Shown here: positions 28,672 through 38,060 of the stretch, one piece after another | Position numbering within the stretch: the stretch's first letter is position 1 | How the letters are laid out: each line of letters opens with the position of its first letter | Assembly (NCBI RefSeq): GCF_016185115.1 | Contig: NZ_JACPOF010000017.1 | Location: 434,001-498,000, forward strand | Reading direction: 5' to 3' | DNA: 64,000 nt | DNA from: Polaromonas sp. | Lineage (GTDB): Bacteria; Pseudomonadota; Gammaproteobacteria; Burkholderiales; Burkholderiaceae_C | Notes under the pieces: model-generated | Database searches by the model: none | Told to the model about the DNA's origin: nothing | Seen by the model: the letters and a program-made list of their open reading frames with translations, nothing else | Made by a program: the position numbers and the translations under genes

Positions 28672-28819
28672 AACAGACCTCCATCATGGTAAAAAACACA
28701 TGGAAACGGGGCGTTCGACTGATTGGCTGACTGTGTATCAATATACAGTGAAATGATGACAAACGGTCCGCACAGGCCCATTAACCGGCAAGCGGCGCTA
28801 TAAAAACGATAATCGGAGC

Positions 28820-29845
28820 ATGAAAGTCTTTCGCGGATACCGCCAGCCGGGGCTCGCAGCCGAATGTGCCCTGACGATTGGCAACTTTGACGGCGTGCAC
28901 CGGGGCCACCAGGCCATGCTGGCACTGCTTAAAAATGAAGCGCAGCATCGCGGTGTTCCCAGCTGCGTGATGACCTTCGAACCGCACCCGCGCGACTATT
29001 TCGCCGCCCTGGCGCGCAAGCCAGAACTGGCCCCTGCCCGTATCGCCACCCTGCGCGACAAACTCACCGAACTCAACCGCTGCGGCATCGACCAGTGCGT
29101 GGTGCTGCCCTTTGATGCGCGGCTGTCGGGGCAATCGCCTGATGCTTTTATCAATGAAGTGCTGGTCGATGGCCTGGGCGCCCGCTACGTGCTGGTGGGT
29201 GACGACTTCCGCTTTGGCAGCAAGCGTGCGGGCGATTACGCCATGCTGGATGCCGCCGGCGGGCGCCTGGGTTTTGATGTGGCCCGCATGAACAGCTATG
29301 AAGTCCACGGCATGCGCGTCTCCAGCTCAGCCGTGCGCGAGGCGCTGGGCAAGGGCGAAATGGACAAGGTCGCAGCCTTGCTTGGGCGCCCCTACAGCAT
29401 CTCGGGCCATGTGGTTCACGGCCGCAAACTGGGCCGCACACTGGGTTTTCGCACCCTGAACCTGCGGTTTTCCCACTGGAACCCGGCTGCCAGCGGGATC
29501 TTTGCGGTCCAGGTGCATGGCCTGGCCAGCAAACCCCTGCCCGGCGTGGCCAACCTGGGCATCCGTCCGTCGATAGACCCGGATGACGTCAACGGCGGCC
29601 GCGTGCTGCTGGAGACTTATTGCCTGGAATGGCCCGCCAGCCTTGGGGCCGAGGGGGCGTACGGTAAAATCATCCGCGTGGAACTGCTGCACAAACTGCA
29701 TGACGAACTGAAGTACGACAGCCTGGAAAGCCTGACAACAGGCATTGCCAAAGACTGCGACGACGCACGCGCATTTTTCGCCCAGGCGCAAGCTTCACTC
29801 ATGCACACAGAGACCAGCCGCCAGACGACGCGCGACCGAAGCTAG
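28820..29845 (+). CDS. ribF: Bifunctional riboflavin kinase / FAD synthetase
   Basis: 341-aa enzyme making FMN and FAD from riboflavin. The N-terminal nucleotidyltransferase has IGNFDGVHRGHQAML and the conserved SSSAVREAL; the C-terminal kinase has GHVVHGRKLGRTLGFRTLNL and GVANLGIRPS. CGGAG precedes the ATG. Its stop codon (29843-29845) overlaps the first base of structured repeat element B, so the element sits directly at the 3' end. In most proteobacteria ribF is followed by ileS and lspA, as here. Confidence 0.96.
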   Translation: MKVFRGYRQPGLAAECALTIGNFDGVHRGHQAMLALLKNEAQHRGVPSCVMTFEPHPRDYFAALARKPELAPARIATLRDKLTELNRCGIDQCVVLPFDARLSGQSPDAFINEVLVDGLGARYVLVGDDFRFGSKRAGDYAMLDAAGGRLGFDVARMNSYEVHGMRVSSSAVREALGKGEMDKVAALLGRPYSISGHVVHGRKLGRTLGFRTLNLRFSHWNPAASGIFAVQVHGLASKPLPGVANLGIRPSIDPDDVNGGRVLLETYCLEWPASLGAEGAYGKIIRVELLHKLHDELKYDSLESLTTGIAKDCDDARAFFAQAQASLMHTETSRQTTRDRS

Positions 29846-30108
29846 GGTCTGTTCACACTATTTTCAGGAGATGCGTTGTGACTCAAAAGGGCTGTGCGCA
29901 AGGCGCAAAACGTAGACGGGGTAGACCCCGGCAAGGCTTTGCAACGCCGCGCACGGCCCTTTTGATCACAACCCGCAGGGAACGGGGTGAAAACTGTGCC
30001 ACTCTGCGTTGCACTTCTAGGCAAGGCAGGAGCCTTGCCGTCGTCGCGCGCCTTGATTGGCGCAGTTTTCACCGCGTTCGCACTCCTGAAAATAGTGTGA
30101 ACAGGCCC
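29845..30108. repeat. Structured repeat element B with 26-bp terminal inverted repeats
   Basis: 264-bp non-coding element, second copy of the architecture seen at 11444. Terminal inverted repeats 29845-29870 and 30083-30108 match in 25 of 26 positions and are flanked by TA on both sides. The conserved linker (complement of CCCTGCGGGTTGTGA) is at 29966-29980. On one side GTTGTGA-CTCAAAAGGGC pairs across a hairpin with loop TCTA or its complement; on the other GTGAAAACTGTGCCA pairs with one mismatch across the hairpin GGCAAGGC/GCCTTGCC. Orientation is inverted relative to element A. It separates ribF from ileS. Confidence 0.85.
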
Positions 30109-30132
30109 TAACGATCTCGTCACTGGCCGCCG

Positions 30133-30213
30133 CCCTTCGACACGGCTCTGGGCGAACGGCAACCAACTCCCTCTTCCACCCCAACGCCAGCGTTCGGGCT
30201 GAGCCTGTCGAAG
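30133..30213. repeat. Inverted pair of a short dispersed repeat
   Basis: Arms CCTTCGACACGGCTCTGGGC (from 30134) and CGTTCGGGCTGAGCC followed by TGTCGAAG (30191-30213) are inverted copies of a sequence close to CTTCGACAGGCTCAGCCCGA, a short repeat found between genes in many proteobacteria. It lies 20 bp before ileS. Confidence 0.65.
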
Positions 30214-30232
30214 ACTTTTCCCAGCACCATCC

Positions 30233-33052
30233 ATGTCCGATACAAAAACCGATTACCGCAGCACCCTTAACCTGCCCGACACACCCTTCCCGATGCGCGG
30301 CGACCTGCCCAAGCGCGAAGCCGGCTGGGTTCAGGAATGGGAAGACAAGGGTATTTACAAACGCCTGCGCGATGCCCGCCACGGCGCACCAAAGTTTGTA
30401 CTGCATGACGGCCCGCCGTATGCCAACGGCAAGATCCACATCGGCCACGCCGTCAACAAGATCCTGAAAGACATGATCGTCAAGGCGCGCCAGCTCAAGG
30501 GCCTGGACGCCATTTATGTGCCGGGCTGGGATTGCCACGGCCTGCCCATCGAAAACGCCATCGAAAAGTTACACGGGCGCAATCTTCCACGTGACGAGGT
30601 GCAAGCCAAAAGCCGCGCCTTTGCGACCGAGCAGATCGCCGGCCAGATGGCAGACTTCAAGCGCCTGGGTGTGCTCGGCGAATGGGACAACCCCTACCGC
30701 ACGATGGACTTCGGCAACGAGGCGCAGGAAATCCGGGCCCTCAAACGCATCATGGAGCGCGGTTTTGTATACCGTGGCCTCAAGCCCGTGTACTGGTGTT
30801 TTGATTGCGGCTCCTCACTGGCCGAGTTCGAGATCGAATACGCCGACAAAAAATCACAGACGCTGGACGTCGGCTTCAAATCTGCCGAGCCTGAAAAACT
30901 CGCTGCCGCATTCGGCCTGAACAAGCTGGAGAAAGACGCCTTCATCGTTATCTGGACGACGACCGCGTGGACCATCCCGGCCAACCAGGCGCTCAACCTC
31001 AACCCCGAGCTTGAATACGCACTGGTAGACACACCGCGTGGCCTGCTGGTGCTGGCCGCCGTGCTGGTCGAAAAATGCCTTGAGCGTTATGAGCTTGAAG
31101 GCAAGGTCATCGCGACCACACCCGGCAAAAACCTCGCCAACCTGAACTTCCAGCACCCGCTGTACGACGTTGATGCGGGCTACAAACGCCTGAGCCCCGT
31201 TTACCTGGCCGACTACGCCACCGCCGACGACGGCACGGGTATCGTGCACTCCGCGCCCGCTTACGGCGTGGAAGATTTCAACTCATGCGTGGCCAATGGC
31301 CTGGCCTATGACGACATCCTGAACCCTGTGCAGGGCAATGGCCGTTATGTCGACGAGCTGCCCTTGTTCGGCGGCCTGAACATATGGAAGGCTGCGCCAC
31401 TGGTCATCGACAAGCTGCGCGAGCATGAACGCCTGTTTGCCACGCAGAACATCACCCACAGCTACCCGCACTGCTGGCGCCACAAGACACCCGTGATCTA
31501 CCGCGCCGCCGCCCAGTGGTTTGTACGCATGGATGAAGGCGAAGGTGTTTTCACCAAAGACAAGGCACCGCAAACCCTGCGCAAGCTGGCACTGGCCGCG
31601 ATTGAAGAAACCAGTTTTTACCCCGAGAACGGCAAGACCCGCCTGCGCGACATGATCGCCGGCCGGCCCGACTGGTGCATCAGCCGCCAGCGCAACTGGG
31701 GCGTGCCCCTGCCCTTTTTCATCCACACCGCCACGGGCGAGTTGCACCCGCGCACCATGGAGATCATGGACCAGGCCGCCGACATGGTGCAGGCCGGCGG
31801 CATCGAGGCATGGAGCAAGGCGAGCGCCGAATCCATCATCGGTGACGACGCACCCAGCTACATCAAGAGCACCGACATCCTCGACGTGTGGTTTGACTCC
31901 GGCACCACGCATGACCATGTGCTGCGCCACAGCCATGCCGCGCAATCGACATGGCCGGCTGACCTTTACCTTGAAGGCCACGACCAGCACCGGGGCTGGT
32001 TCCACTCTTCATTGCTCACCTCCTGCGCGATGTACGACCACGCGCCCTACAAGGGCCTGCTGACGCACGGCTTCACGGTGGACGGCAAGGGCCGCAAGAT
32101 GAGCAAGAGCGAAGGCAATACCGTGGTGCCGCAGGAAGTCTCAGGCAAACTCGGTGCGGAAATCATCCGCCTCTGGTGTGCATCGACCGACTACTCCGGC
32201 GACCTCGGCATTGACGACAAGATCCTCGCTCGGGTGGTTGATGCCTACCGTCGCATCCGCAACACGCTGCGCTTTTTGATGGCCAATGTCAGCGACTTTG
32301 ACCCGGCGCTAGATGCCGTGCCGCTTGAAGAGATGTTTGAAATCGACCGCTACGCGCTCAGCCGCGCGGCGCAATTGCAGGCCGACATCCTGGCGCATTA
32401 CGAAGTCTATGAATTCCACCCTGTCGTTTCCAAACTGCAGATCTATTGCAGCGAAGACCTGGGCTCTTTCTATCTCGATATCCTGAAAGACCGTCTCTAC
32501 ACGACGGGGCCGAAGTCGCTTGCGCGCCGCAGTGCGCAGACCGCCCTGCACGCCATCACGCATGCCATGCTGCGCCTGATGGCGCCCTTCCTGAGCTTCA
32601 CGGCTGAAGAAGCGTGGAAGGTATTTGGTTCTTCGGATTCAATCTTTCTTGAGACCTACTCCGAACCCGGTGCGCCCGATGCGGCATTGCTGGCCAAGTG
32701 GTCGCGCATTCGCGAAATCCGCGATGCCGTCAACAAGGACATCGAAACCCTGCGTGCAGACGGCAAGGTGGGTTCGTCGCTGCAGGCTGAAATCGCGCTG
32801 CAGGTCACGGCTGAAGACGAAGCGCTGCTCGCCAGTCTGGGCGACGACTTGAAGTTTGTCTTCATCACCTCTGCCATCACGCTGGCATACGGTCCCGCAC
32901 TGGCGACAACGGTTCGCGCCAGTGCACATGTCAAATGCGAACGCTGCTGGCACTACCGCGAAGACGTGGGCGTTGATGCCGCACACCCCACCATCTGCGG
33001 CCGCTGCACCAGCAACCTGTATGGCGCGGGCGAGGCCCGGAAATTTGCCTGA
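30233..33052 (+). CDS. ileS: Isoleucyl-tRNA synthetase
   Basis: 939-aa class I aminoacyl-tRNA synthetase. It has the HIGH motif in [17 protein letters not shown], the KMSKS motif at residues 622-626 ([11 protein letters not shown]), the editing domain between them and a C-terminal zinc ribbon ([10 protein letters not shown], then CGRCTSNL). Length and zinc ribbon match the bacterial type 1 enzyme. No clear Shine-Dalgarno precedes the ATG. Its leader is crowded by two repeats (element B and the pair at 30133). lspA follows 11 bp downstream. Confidence 0.97.
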   Translation: MSDTKTDYRSTLNLPDTPFPMRGDLPKREAGWVQEWEDKGIYKRLRDARHGAPKFVLHDGPPYANGKIHIGHAVNKILKDMIVKARQLKGLDAIYVPGWDCHGLPIENAIEKLHGRNLPRDEVQAKSRAFATEQIAGQMADFKRLGVLGEWDNPYRTMDFGNEAQEIRALKRIMERGFVYRGLKPVYWCFDCGSSLAEFEIEYADKKSQTLDVGFKSAEPEKLAAAFGLNKLEKDAFIVIWTTTAWTIPANQALNLNPELEYALVDTPRGLLVLAAVLVEKCLERYELEGKVIATTPGKNLANLNFQHPLYDVDAGYKRLSPVYLADYATADDGTGIVHSAPAYGVEDFNSCVANGLAYDDILNPVQGNGRYVDELPLFGGLNIWKAAPLVIDKLREHERLFATQNITHSYPHCWRHKTPVIYRAAAQWFVRMDEGEGVFTKDKAPQTLRKLALAAIEETSFYPENGKTRLRDMIAGRPDWCISRQRNWGVPLPFFIHTATGELHPRTMEIMDQAADMVQAGGIEAWSKASAESIIGDDAPSYIKSTDILDVWFDSGTTHDHVLRHSHAAQSTWPADLYLEGHDQHRGWFHSSLLTSCAMYDHAPYKGLLTHGFTVDGKGRKMSKSEGNTVVPQEVSGKLGAEIIRLWCASTDYSGDLGIDDKILARVVDAYRRIRNTLRFLMANVSDFDPALDAVPLEEMFEIDRYALSRAAQLQADILAHYEVYEFHPVVSKLQIYCSEDLGSFYLDILKDRLYTTGPKSLARRSAQTALHAITHAMLRLMAPFLSFTAEEAWKVFGSSDSIFLETYSEPGAPDAALLAKWSRIREIRDAVNKDIETLRADGKVGSSLQAEIALQVTAEDEALLASLGDDLKFVFITSAITLAYGPALATTVRASAHVKCERCWHYREDVGVDAAHPTICGRCTSNLYGAGEARKFA

Positions 33053-33063
33053 ACATTATTCTT

Positions 33064-33564
33064 ATGGCCAAAACCACCTTCACCAAAAATACGAACGCCA
33101 TGCTGCCGTGGCTGGGCCTGGCCCTGCTGCTGCTGATTGCCGACCAGTTCACCAAGGTACTGATCCTGGGCTACTACAAGCTCGGTGATGCCACCTACGT
33201 CACCAGCTTTTTCAACATCGTCCGGGTGCACAACGCCGGCGCTGCGTTTTCATTCCTGGCATCCGAGTCAGGGTGGCAGCGTTGGTTCTTCACGGCCATT
33301 GGGGTGGGCGCTGCGCTCTTCATCATCTGGATGCTGCGCTCGCACGCCGGGCAAAAACTGTTTTCATTTGCGCTGGCCTGCATACTCGGCGGGGCCACCG
33401 GTAATGTGGTGGACCGCAGCCTCCACGGCTATGTAGTCGACTTCCTCGACTTTCACTACCGCAACTGGCACTTTCCGGCCTTCAACATTGCCGACAGTGC
33501 GATCACCATAGGCGCCGTCTGCCTCATCCTCGACGAGTTGCTGCGCGTCCGCAAGACCAAGTAA
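33064..33564 (+). CDS. lspA: Lipoprotein signal peptidase (signal peptidase II)
   Basis: 166-aa inner-membrane aspartyl protease that removes lipoprotein signal peptides. Four hydrophobic segments are present, and the catalytic pair is Asp126 (GYVVDFLDF) and Asp144 ([11 protein letters not shown]), with NAGAAFSFL and [10 protein letters not shown] as further family motifs. It follows ileS by 11 bp, the usual arrangement. Directly behind its stop lies copy 1 of an 87-bp repeat with a GC-rich hairpin. Confidence 0.96.
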   Translation: MAKTTFTKNTNAMLPWLGLALLLLIADQFTKVLILGYYKLGDATYVTSFFNIVRVHNAGAAFSFLASESGWQRWFFTAIGVGAALFIIWMLRSHAGQKLFSFALACILGGATGNVVDRSLHGYVVDFLDFHYRNWHFPAFNIADSAITIGAVCLILDELLRVRKTK

Positions 33565-33567
33565 TAG

Positions 33568-33655
33568 AGCCCCCACGTTCGCTCACTGCGTGTAACTCTC
33601 TGCCCCCCGAGGGGGCGCTGCGCCTGCGGCCTGGCGAAGCCAGTTCCGCGGCCCC
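33568..33655 (+). repeat. 87-bp dispersed repeat behind a stop codon, copy 1
   Basis: Begins AGCCCCCACG 3 bp after the lspA stop, contains the hairpin GCCCCCCGAGGGGGC and the block GCTGCGCCTGCGGCC, and ends CGGCCCC. The copy at 62057-62143 has the same blocks and length. The hairpin may act as a terminator. The remainder up to the next gene (33656-33765) shows nothing recognised. Confidence 0.8.
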
Positions 33656-33765
33656 TACTGGTGAAGACCCATCTTCGTTGATTTTCCTCATAACCCGATG
33701 GTTTTAGGTTGCAAGGTGGTGGTGCTGGCACGCTTCTCGCAGGCGTATAGTCTTTCCTGAAACCT

Positions 33766-35424
33766 ATGAAGCATTTACTGAACTTGTTGGCAGCTGTTTC
33801 GCTGCTTGTCTGGGGCACCCATCTCGTACGTACCGGCATCCTGCGGGTGTTCGGCGCCAACCTCAGGCAGGTGCTGGCGACCAGTGTTGGTAACCGCTTC
33901 ACCGCTGCGCTCTCGGGCATAGGGGTCACGGCGCTGGTGCAGTCCAGTACCGCCACCGCACTCATCACGTCATCTTTTGTCGCGCAGGGCCTGATCAGCC
34001 TGCCCGCAGCGCTGGCAGTCATGCGCGGCGCAGACATAGGCACGGCTCTGATTGCGGTGGTCTTCTCGTTTGACCTGTCGTGGCTCTCACCGCTGCTTAT
34101 TTTTGTCGGTGTGGTGCTCTTCATTCCGCGCCAGGCCTCAACAGTGGGCCGCATAGGCCGCATCCTCATCGGTCTGGGCCTCATGCTGCTGGCCCTGCGG
34201 CTGGTGACGGTATCGACCGAAGTGCTCACGCAGTCGCCGGCTGTCAAGGCGCTGCTCGCCTCGGTCGGCACTGACCTTCTGCTGGAGATCACGCTGGGCA
34301 TGGTGCTGGCCATCATTTCGTACTCAAGCCTGGCGGTGGTGCTGCTGATCGCCACGCTGGCCGCGTCTGGCGGCGTGCCGCTTGAAGTGGCGCTGGGCCT
34401 TGTGCTGGGCGCCAACCTCGGCAGCGGCGTGCTGGCTGTGCTGACCACCCTGCGCTCGCCCATTGAGGCGCGGCAGGTGCCGATCGGCACGCTGGGTTTC
34501 AAGATCCTTGGTGTCGTCGTCGTGGCCCCTTTCATAGGCCTGTGGCTCCAGCATGTCAGGCCGCTGCTGGGTGAGCAGTCGGCCTCGGTAGTGGTGATGT
34601 TTCACCTGATGTTCAACGTGGTGGTGGGCGTGGTCTTCATAGGCCTGACCGACCCGTTCGCGCGCTGGACGCAGAAGCTGCTGCCCAAGCCGCAAAAATC
34701 CGTGACCAGCAACCGCCCCAATCATCTTGACCCATCCGCGCTTTCAACACCTTCTCTGGCCATCTCGAATGCCGCACGCGAGGCACTGCACCAGGCCGAT
34801 GTGGTCGAAAGCATGTTGCTGGGCGTGCTGCAGGTCATACGCAACAACGACCTGAAACTGGCCGAAGACCTGCGCCGGATGGACGACGAGGTCGACAAGC
34901 TCTACTCGGCCATCAAGTACTACCTGACCAAGATCTCGCGCGAAGCGCTGGCCGAAGAAGAAAGCCGCCGCTGGACGGACATCATCAGCTTCACCATCAA
35001 CATGGAGCAGATAGGCGACATCATCGAGCGTGTGCTGATCGACATTGAAGACAAAAAAATCAAGCCCGGCCGCAACTTCTCGGAAGCCGGCATGGCCGAA
35101 ATCTGTGAGCTGCACAGCCGGCTGCTAGACAACCTGCGCCTGTCCATGAGTGTCTTTTTAAACGGCTCGGTGCGTGATGCGCAAAAGCTGCTGGAAGAAA
35201 AAGCCCGCTTCCGCGACCTCGAACGCGCCTACGCCACCAGCCACCTGGGCCGCCTGTCAGCCAACACGGTGCAGAGCCTGGAAACCAGCTCGCTGCACAT
35301 CGACCTGATCAGCGACCTCAAGCGCATCAACTCCCACATCTGCTCGATTGCCTACCCGATTCTCGATTCGGCCGGCGCGCTGGCGCCCAACCGGCTCAAG
35401 CAGCAAAGCCTGGCTGAGGAATGA
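33766..35424 (+). CDS. Na/Pi cotransporter family protein with PhoU-like domain
   Basis: 552-aa membrane protein of the NptA/PNaS family. Two homologous hydrophobic repeats carry the QSSTATALITSSF signature and GANLGSGVLAVL (residues ~45-300). The C-terminal ~220 residues are a PhoU-like helical domain (DVVESMLLGVLQVIRNNDLK, ITFTINMEQIGDIIERVL pattern). It probably imports or exports phosphate with sodium. It stands alone, with no pst or pho gene nearby, and no clear Pho box was seen. Confidence 0.9.
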   Translation: MKHLLNLLAAVSLLVWGTHLVRTGILRVFGANLRQVLATSVGNRFTAALSGIGVTALVQSSTATALITSSFVAQGLISLPAALAVMRGADIGTALIAVVFSFDLSWLSPLLIFVGVVLFIPRQASTVGRIGRILIGLGLMLLALRLVTVSTEVLTQSPAVKALLASVGTDLLLEITLGMVLAIISYSSLAVVLLIATLAASGGVPLEVALGLVLGANLGSGVLAVLTTLRSPIEARQVPIGTLGFKILGVVVVAPFIGLWLQHVRPLLGEQSASVVVMFHLMFNVVVGVVFIGLTDPFARWTQKLLPKPQKSVTSNRPNHLDPSALSTPSLAISNAAREALHQADVVESMLLGVLQVIRNNDLKLAEDLRRMDDEVDKLYSAIKYYLTKISREALAEEESRRWTDIISFTINMEQIGDIIERVLIDIEDKKIKPGRNFSEAGMAEICELHSRLLDNLRLSMSVFLNGSVRDAQKLLEEKARFRDLERAYATSHLGRLSANTVQSLETSSLHIDLISDLKRINSHICSIAYPILDSAGALAPNRLKQQSLAEE

Positions 35425-35596
35425 AGGGCTGGGCTTGAAGACGCACTTCTCGACGAGGTCGCTCTCCGGCCGGACTTCATTGTTACGCTTATCGCAACAA
35501 TTTATAGCCTGACAAATTTTTATCAGTCATTTAATACAGATGGCGTATCAATTCGGCATCCAAACCTGAAAAACGTCTTCAAAAGGCGTTTTGGCC

Positions 35597-35676
35597 GCCA
35601 AAAATGGCCATTTTTAGACATCAAATCAGCTGTAAGCCAATAAATACGTACGTGAGCAGCTATTGAATTAATAGCA
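35597..35676 (+). repeat. 80-bp dispersed intergenic repeat, copy 2
   Basis: Starts GCCAAAAATGGCCATTTTT (with the perfect palindrome AAAAATGGCCATTTTT at 35600-35615), followed by TAAATACGTACGTGAG, GCTA and AATAGCA, as in copy 1 at 18310. It lies 46 bp behind the NUDIX gene. The surrounding 35425-35722 also holds a short ACAAGTC tandem repeat near 35687 and no gene. Confidence 0.7.
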
Positions 35677-35722
35677 TTTAATTTCACAAGTCACAAGTCA
35701 CAAAACGCTCACGGAGCAAGCG

Positions 35723-36544
35723 CTAAGCCAAATTCAATACCTCAGCCAGAACCAGCGCAGCCTCAGTCGTGAACTCATCCCGCTGCAAGGCCTGCAGCAG
35801 CTCTTCAGGCGCCATCAGCCTGAACTGGGCCACCTCGCCATCCTGGTTCACAGGCACCACACCCTCAGGCACGGTGCAGCGGTACCAGGCTATGTCTTCA
35901 ATCACATAACCCGTGCCCTTGCCATCGTCGCTCGGCCTGCGCGTGGTGACGCGGCCGCCATGACTGAGATTTTGCAGCGCGGATATCTTCAGCCCGGCTT
36001 CTTCCCAGGTCTCGCGCTCCAGCGCAATCTCGACCGTGTCGGCGGCAGTGACCATGCCGCCCATCAGCGTGTCCCACAGGCCCGGGTCGTTTGATTTTTT
36101 CAGTGAGCGCTGCTGTACCCAGTGGCGGCCGTCTGGCGTCTGGCCGACAAGATGCACGGCTGACGTTGCGATGCCCAGCGGCCTGACGGCTGCGCGCTCA
36201 ACCGTGCCCTTGAGGTGGTCAAACTGGTCATGCACGGCAAGCTGCTCGTTGCGCCATTCACCGGCCAGCCCGGCGCCATAAAGCGCACGCGCAAGCTGGT
36301 TGAGGCTGGTACTGACATCGCCGAGCAGTCGCCAGCCCAGTTCGGCCGGGTGCTCTTCCTGCAGCAGCGGCTCAACGACATCAAGCATTTCGTGAAGGGC
36401 TTTGTCATTAAGCAATGCGGGCTCAACCGAGCCGATAACCGACTCGCCGGCCCACAGCGGCACACGGGGCCGCAGCGGTTGCTTGATGGCGCGTGCGTGC
36501 AGGGTCTTGAGCCACCCCTGATCGGGAACCAGTTGCTTGCTCAT
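35723..36544 (-). CDS. NUDIX hydrolase with N-terminal DUF4743 domain
   Basis: 273-aa protein. The first ~120 residues match the DUF4743 domain found before NUDIX domains in bacteria and plants. The NUDIX box reads GMVTAADTVEIALERETWEEAGL when split at its centre (GMVTAAD, TVEIALE, RETWEEAGL); the first conserved Glu is Asp, while the REx2EE core is intact. Substrate is unknown; plant relatives act on oxidised thiamine diphosphates. It follows the quinone oxidoreductase gene by 6 bp and so is its operon partner. Confidence 0.88.
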   Translation of the reverse strand: MSKQLVPDQGWLKTLHARAIKQPLRPRVPLWAGESVIGSVEPALLNDKALHEMLDVVEPLLQEEHPAELGWRLLGDVSTSLNQLARALYGAGLAGEWRNEQLAVHDQFDHLKGTVERAAVRPLGIATSAVHLVGQTPDGRHWVQQRSLKKSNDPGLWDTLMGGMVTAADTVEIALERETWEEAGLKISALQNLSHGGRVTTRRPSDDGKGTGYVIEDIAWYRCTVPEGVVPVNQDGEVAQFRLMAPEELLQALQRDEFTTEAALVLAEVLNLA

Positions 36545-36550
36545 AAAAGC

Positions 36551-37543
36551 CTACAGCGTCAGGATGGTGCAACCAGTCGTCTTGCGCGCTTCAAGCGAGC
36601 GGTGCGCCTCGGCCACCTGCTCCAGCGGAAAACGCTGGTCAATATGAATGACCACCTTGCCGCTGGTGACCATGGCAAACAGGTCGTCGGCCATCTCCTG
36701 CGTCACCTCACGGCTGCTGATGTGCGTGAAGAGCGTCTGGCGCGTGACGTATAACGAACCCTTGGGCGCTAGGATGCCCGGCGAAAACGGTGCAACCGGG
36801 CCCGACGCATTGCCAAAACTCACCATCAGCCCAAAGGGGCGCAGGCAGTCGAGCGACTTGTCGAAGGTGTCCTTGCCAACCGAGTCGTACACCACCTTGA
36901 CGCCCTTGCCGCCCGTGATTTCCTTGACACGTGCCGCAAAATCTTCAGTGCTGTAGTTGATGATATGGGCCGCACCATTGGCTTTGGCGAGTGCACACTT
37001 CGCGTCAGAGCCCGCCGTGCCAATCAGTTGCAACCCCAGTGCTTTCGCCCACTGGCAGGCGATCAGGCCCACGCCACCGGCAGCAGCATGAAACAGCACG
37101 AAGTCACCGGCCTGCAGGCCACCCTGCGGCAGCGAACGGCGCAGCAGGTATTGCGCCGTCAAACCCTTGAGCATCATGGCGGCGCCGGTTTCAAACGAGA
37201 TGGCATCAGGCAGCTTGCAGACACACATCGCAGGCATGACGCGCATTTCGCAATAACTGCCGGGTGGCGTGCTGGCGTAGGCGGCGCGGTCGCCAACCTT
37301 CAGGTGCGTGACACCTTCGCCAACCGCCTCGATGATGCCAGATGCTTCCATGCCCAGTTGCAGCGGCATGGGAAACTGGTACAGGCCGCTGCGCTGGTAA
37401 ATGTCAATAAAGTTCAGGCCAACAGCTTTGTGGCGGATACGGATCTGCCCGGGGCCGGGCTCGCCGACGCTGACATCCACCAGTTTGAGTTCTTCAGGAC
37501 CACCATGCTTGTCAATACGGATGGCTTGGGATGTTGCGGTCAT
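36551..37543 (-). CDS. NADPH:quinone oxidoreductase (zinc-independent MDR family)
   Basis: 330-aa medium-chain dehydrogenase of the quinone oxidoreductase (QOR) type. GPGQIRIRHKAVGLNFIDIY, HAAAGGVGLIACQWAKALG (NADPH loop) and DSVGKDTFDKSLDCLRPFG are typical, and the zinc ligands of alcohol dehydrogenases are absent. The frame is open to 37633, but the ATG at 37543 with AAGGA upstream gives the normal N-terminus. It lies 152 bp behind the cupin gene and may be transcribed separately from the hyu-liv operon. Confidence 0.92.
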   Translation of the reverse strand: MTATSQAIRIDKHGGPEELKLVDVSVGEPGPGQIRIRHKAVGLNFIDIYQRSGLYQFPMPLQLGMEASGIIEAVGEGVTHLKVGDRAAYASTPPGSYCEMRVMPAMCVCKLPDAISFETGAAMMLKGLTAQYLLRRSLPQGGLQAGDFVLFHAAAGGVGLIACQWAKALGLQLIGTAGSDAKCALAKANGAAHIINYSTEDFAARVKEITGGKGVKVVYDSVGKDTFDKSLDCLRPFGLMVSFGNASGPVAPFSPGILAPKGSLYVTRQTLFTHISSREVTQEMADDLFAMVTSGKVVIHIDQRFPLEQVAEAHRSLEARKTTGCTILTL

Positions 37544-37695
37544 GGGTTTCCTTGGATTTGACAGTTTCAATAGACAGATGGACGGCCAGCGCATGCAGCA
37601 GGGCATGGCCTCAGCGCCAGTCAATGTTGCCACGAATCAACAAGGGCTGCACGGGCAAAGCCCGCCCCCGGATAAACCCTGACGCAGGTCCTGCG

Positions 37696-38037
37696 CTAGC
37701 CGCCGTACTCGGGGCGTTTGGGCGTGAAGACGTCGAGGTTCAGCACCTCTTCATCACCGACCACCTCGCCCCAGTGCATGGTGTTGGGCGGCACAACCAG
37801 CAGGCCGCCTGCGCTGAGCAGCACCTGCTCATCTTGCTCGCCGACGTGGAACAGAATCTTGCCGGCCAGGATGTAGACGATCTGCTCGTTGGGATGCTGG
37901 TGCGGCTTGGGCTCATGGCCGGGGGCCAGTTTATGCAGTGCCAGCGTGGCGCCCTCACCTGCAAACGACTTGCGGGCCACGCCTTCGCGTACCGGCTCCC
38001 AGGGGATGGCGTTCCAGTCGACCTGATGGACATTCAT
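37696..38037 (-). CDS. Cupin domain protein
   Basis: 113-aa single-domain cupin. Metal-binding motifs are HKLAPGHEPKPHQHPNEQIV (first histidine cluster, H-x-H with downstream Glu) and NTMHWGEVV (second). Proteins like this act as sensors, isomerases or dioxygenase-like enzymes. It starts 23 bp behind livH and is on the same strand, so it is the last gene of the iclR-hyu-liv operon. It may act on the imported compound or its product. Confidence 0.87.
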   Translation of the reverse strand: MNVHQVDWNAIPWEPVREGVARKSFAGEGATLALHKLAPGHEPKPHQHPNEQIVYILAGKILFHVGEQDEQVLLSAGGLLVVPPNTMHWGEVVGDEEVLNLDVFTPKRPEYGG

Positions 38038-38060
38038 GATGGGATTTCCTTGTCTTGTGT

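Noticed and set aside
29878..30111. ORFs inside structured element B
   Set aside because: They run through hairpin stems and terminal repeats and encode arginine-rich sequence without domains; the folded structure explains the DNA.
33456..34535. 359-codon minus-strand frame
   Set aside because: It crosses the lspA end, an 87-bp repeat and the Na/Pi transporter; no coherent protein.
18310..35676. 80-bp repeats as CRISPR or insertion sequences
   Set aside because: Only isolated copies far apart, without spacers, transposase or clear terminal repeats.
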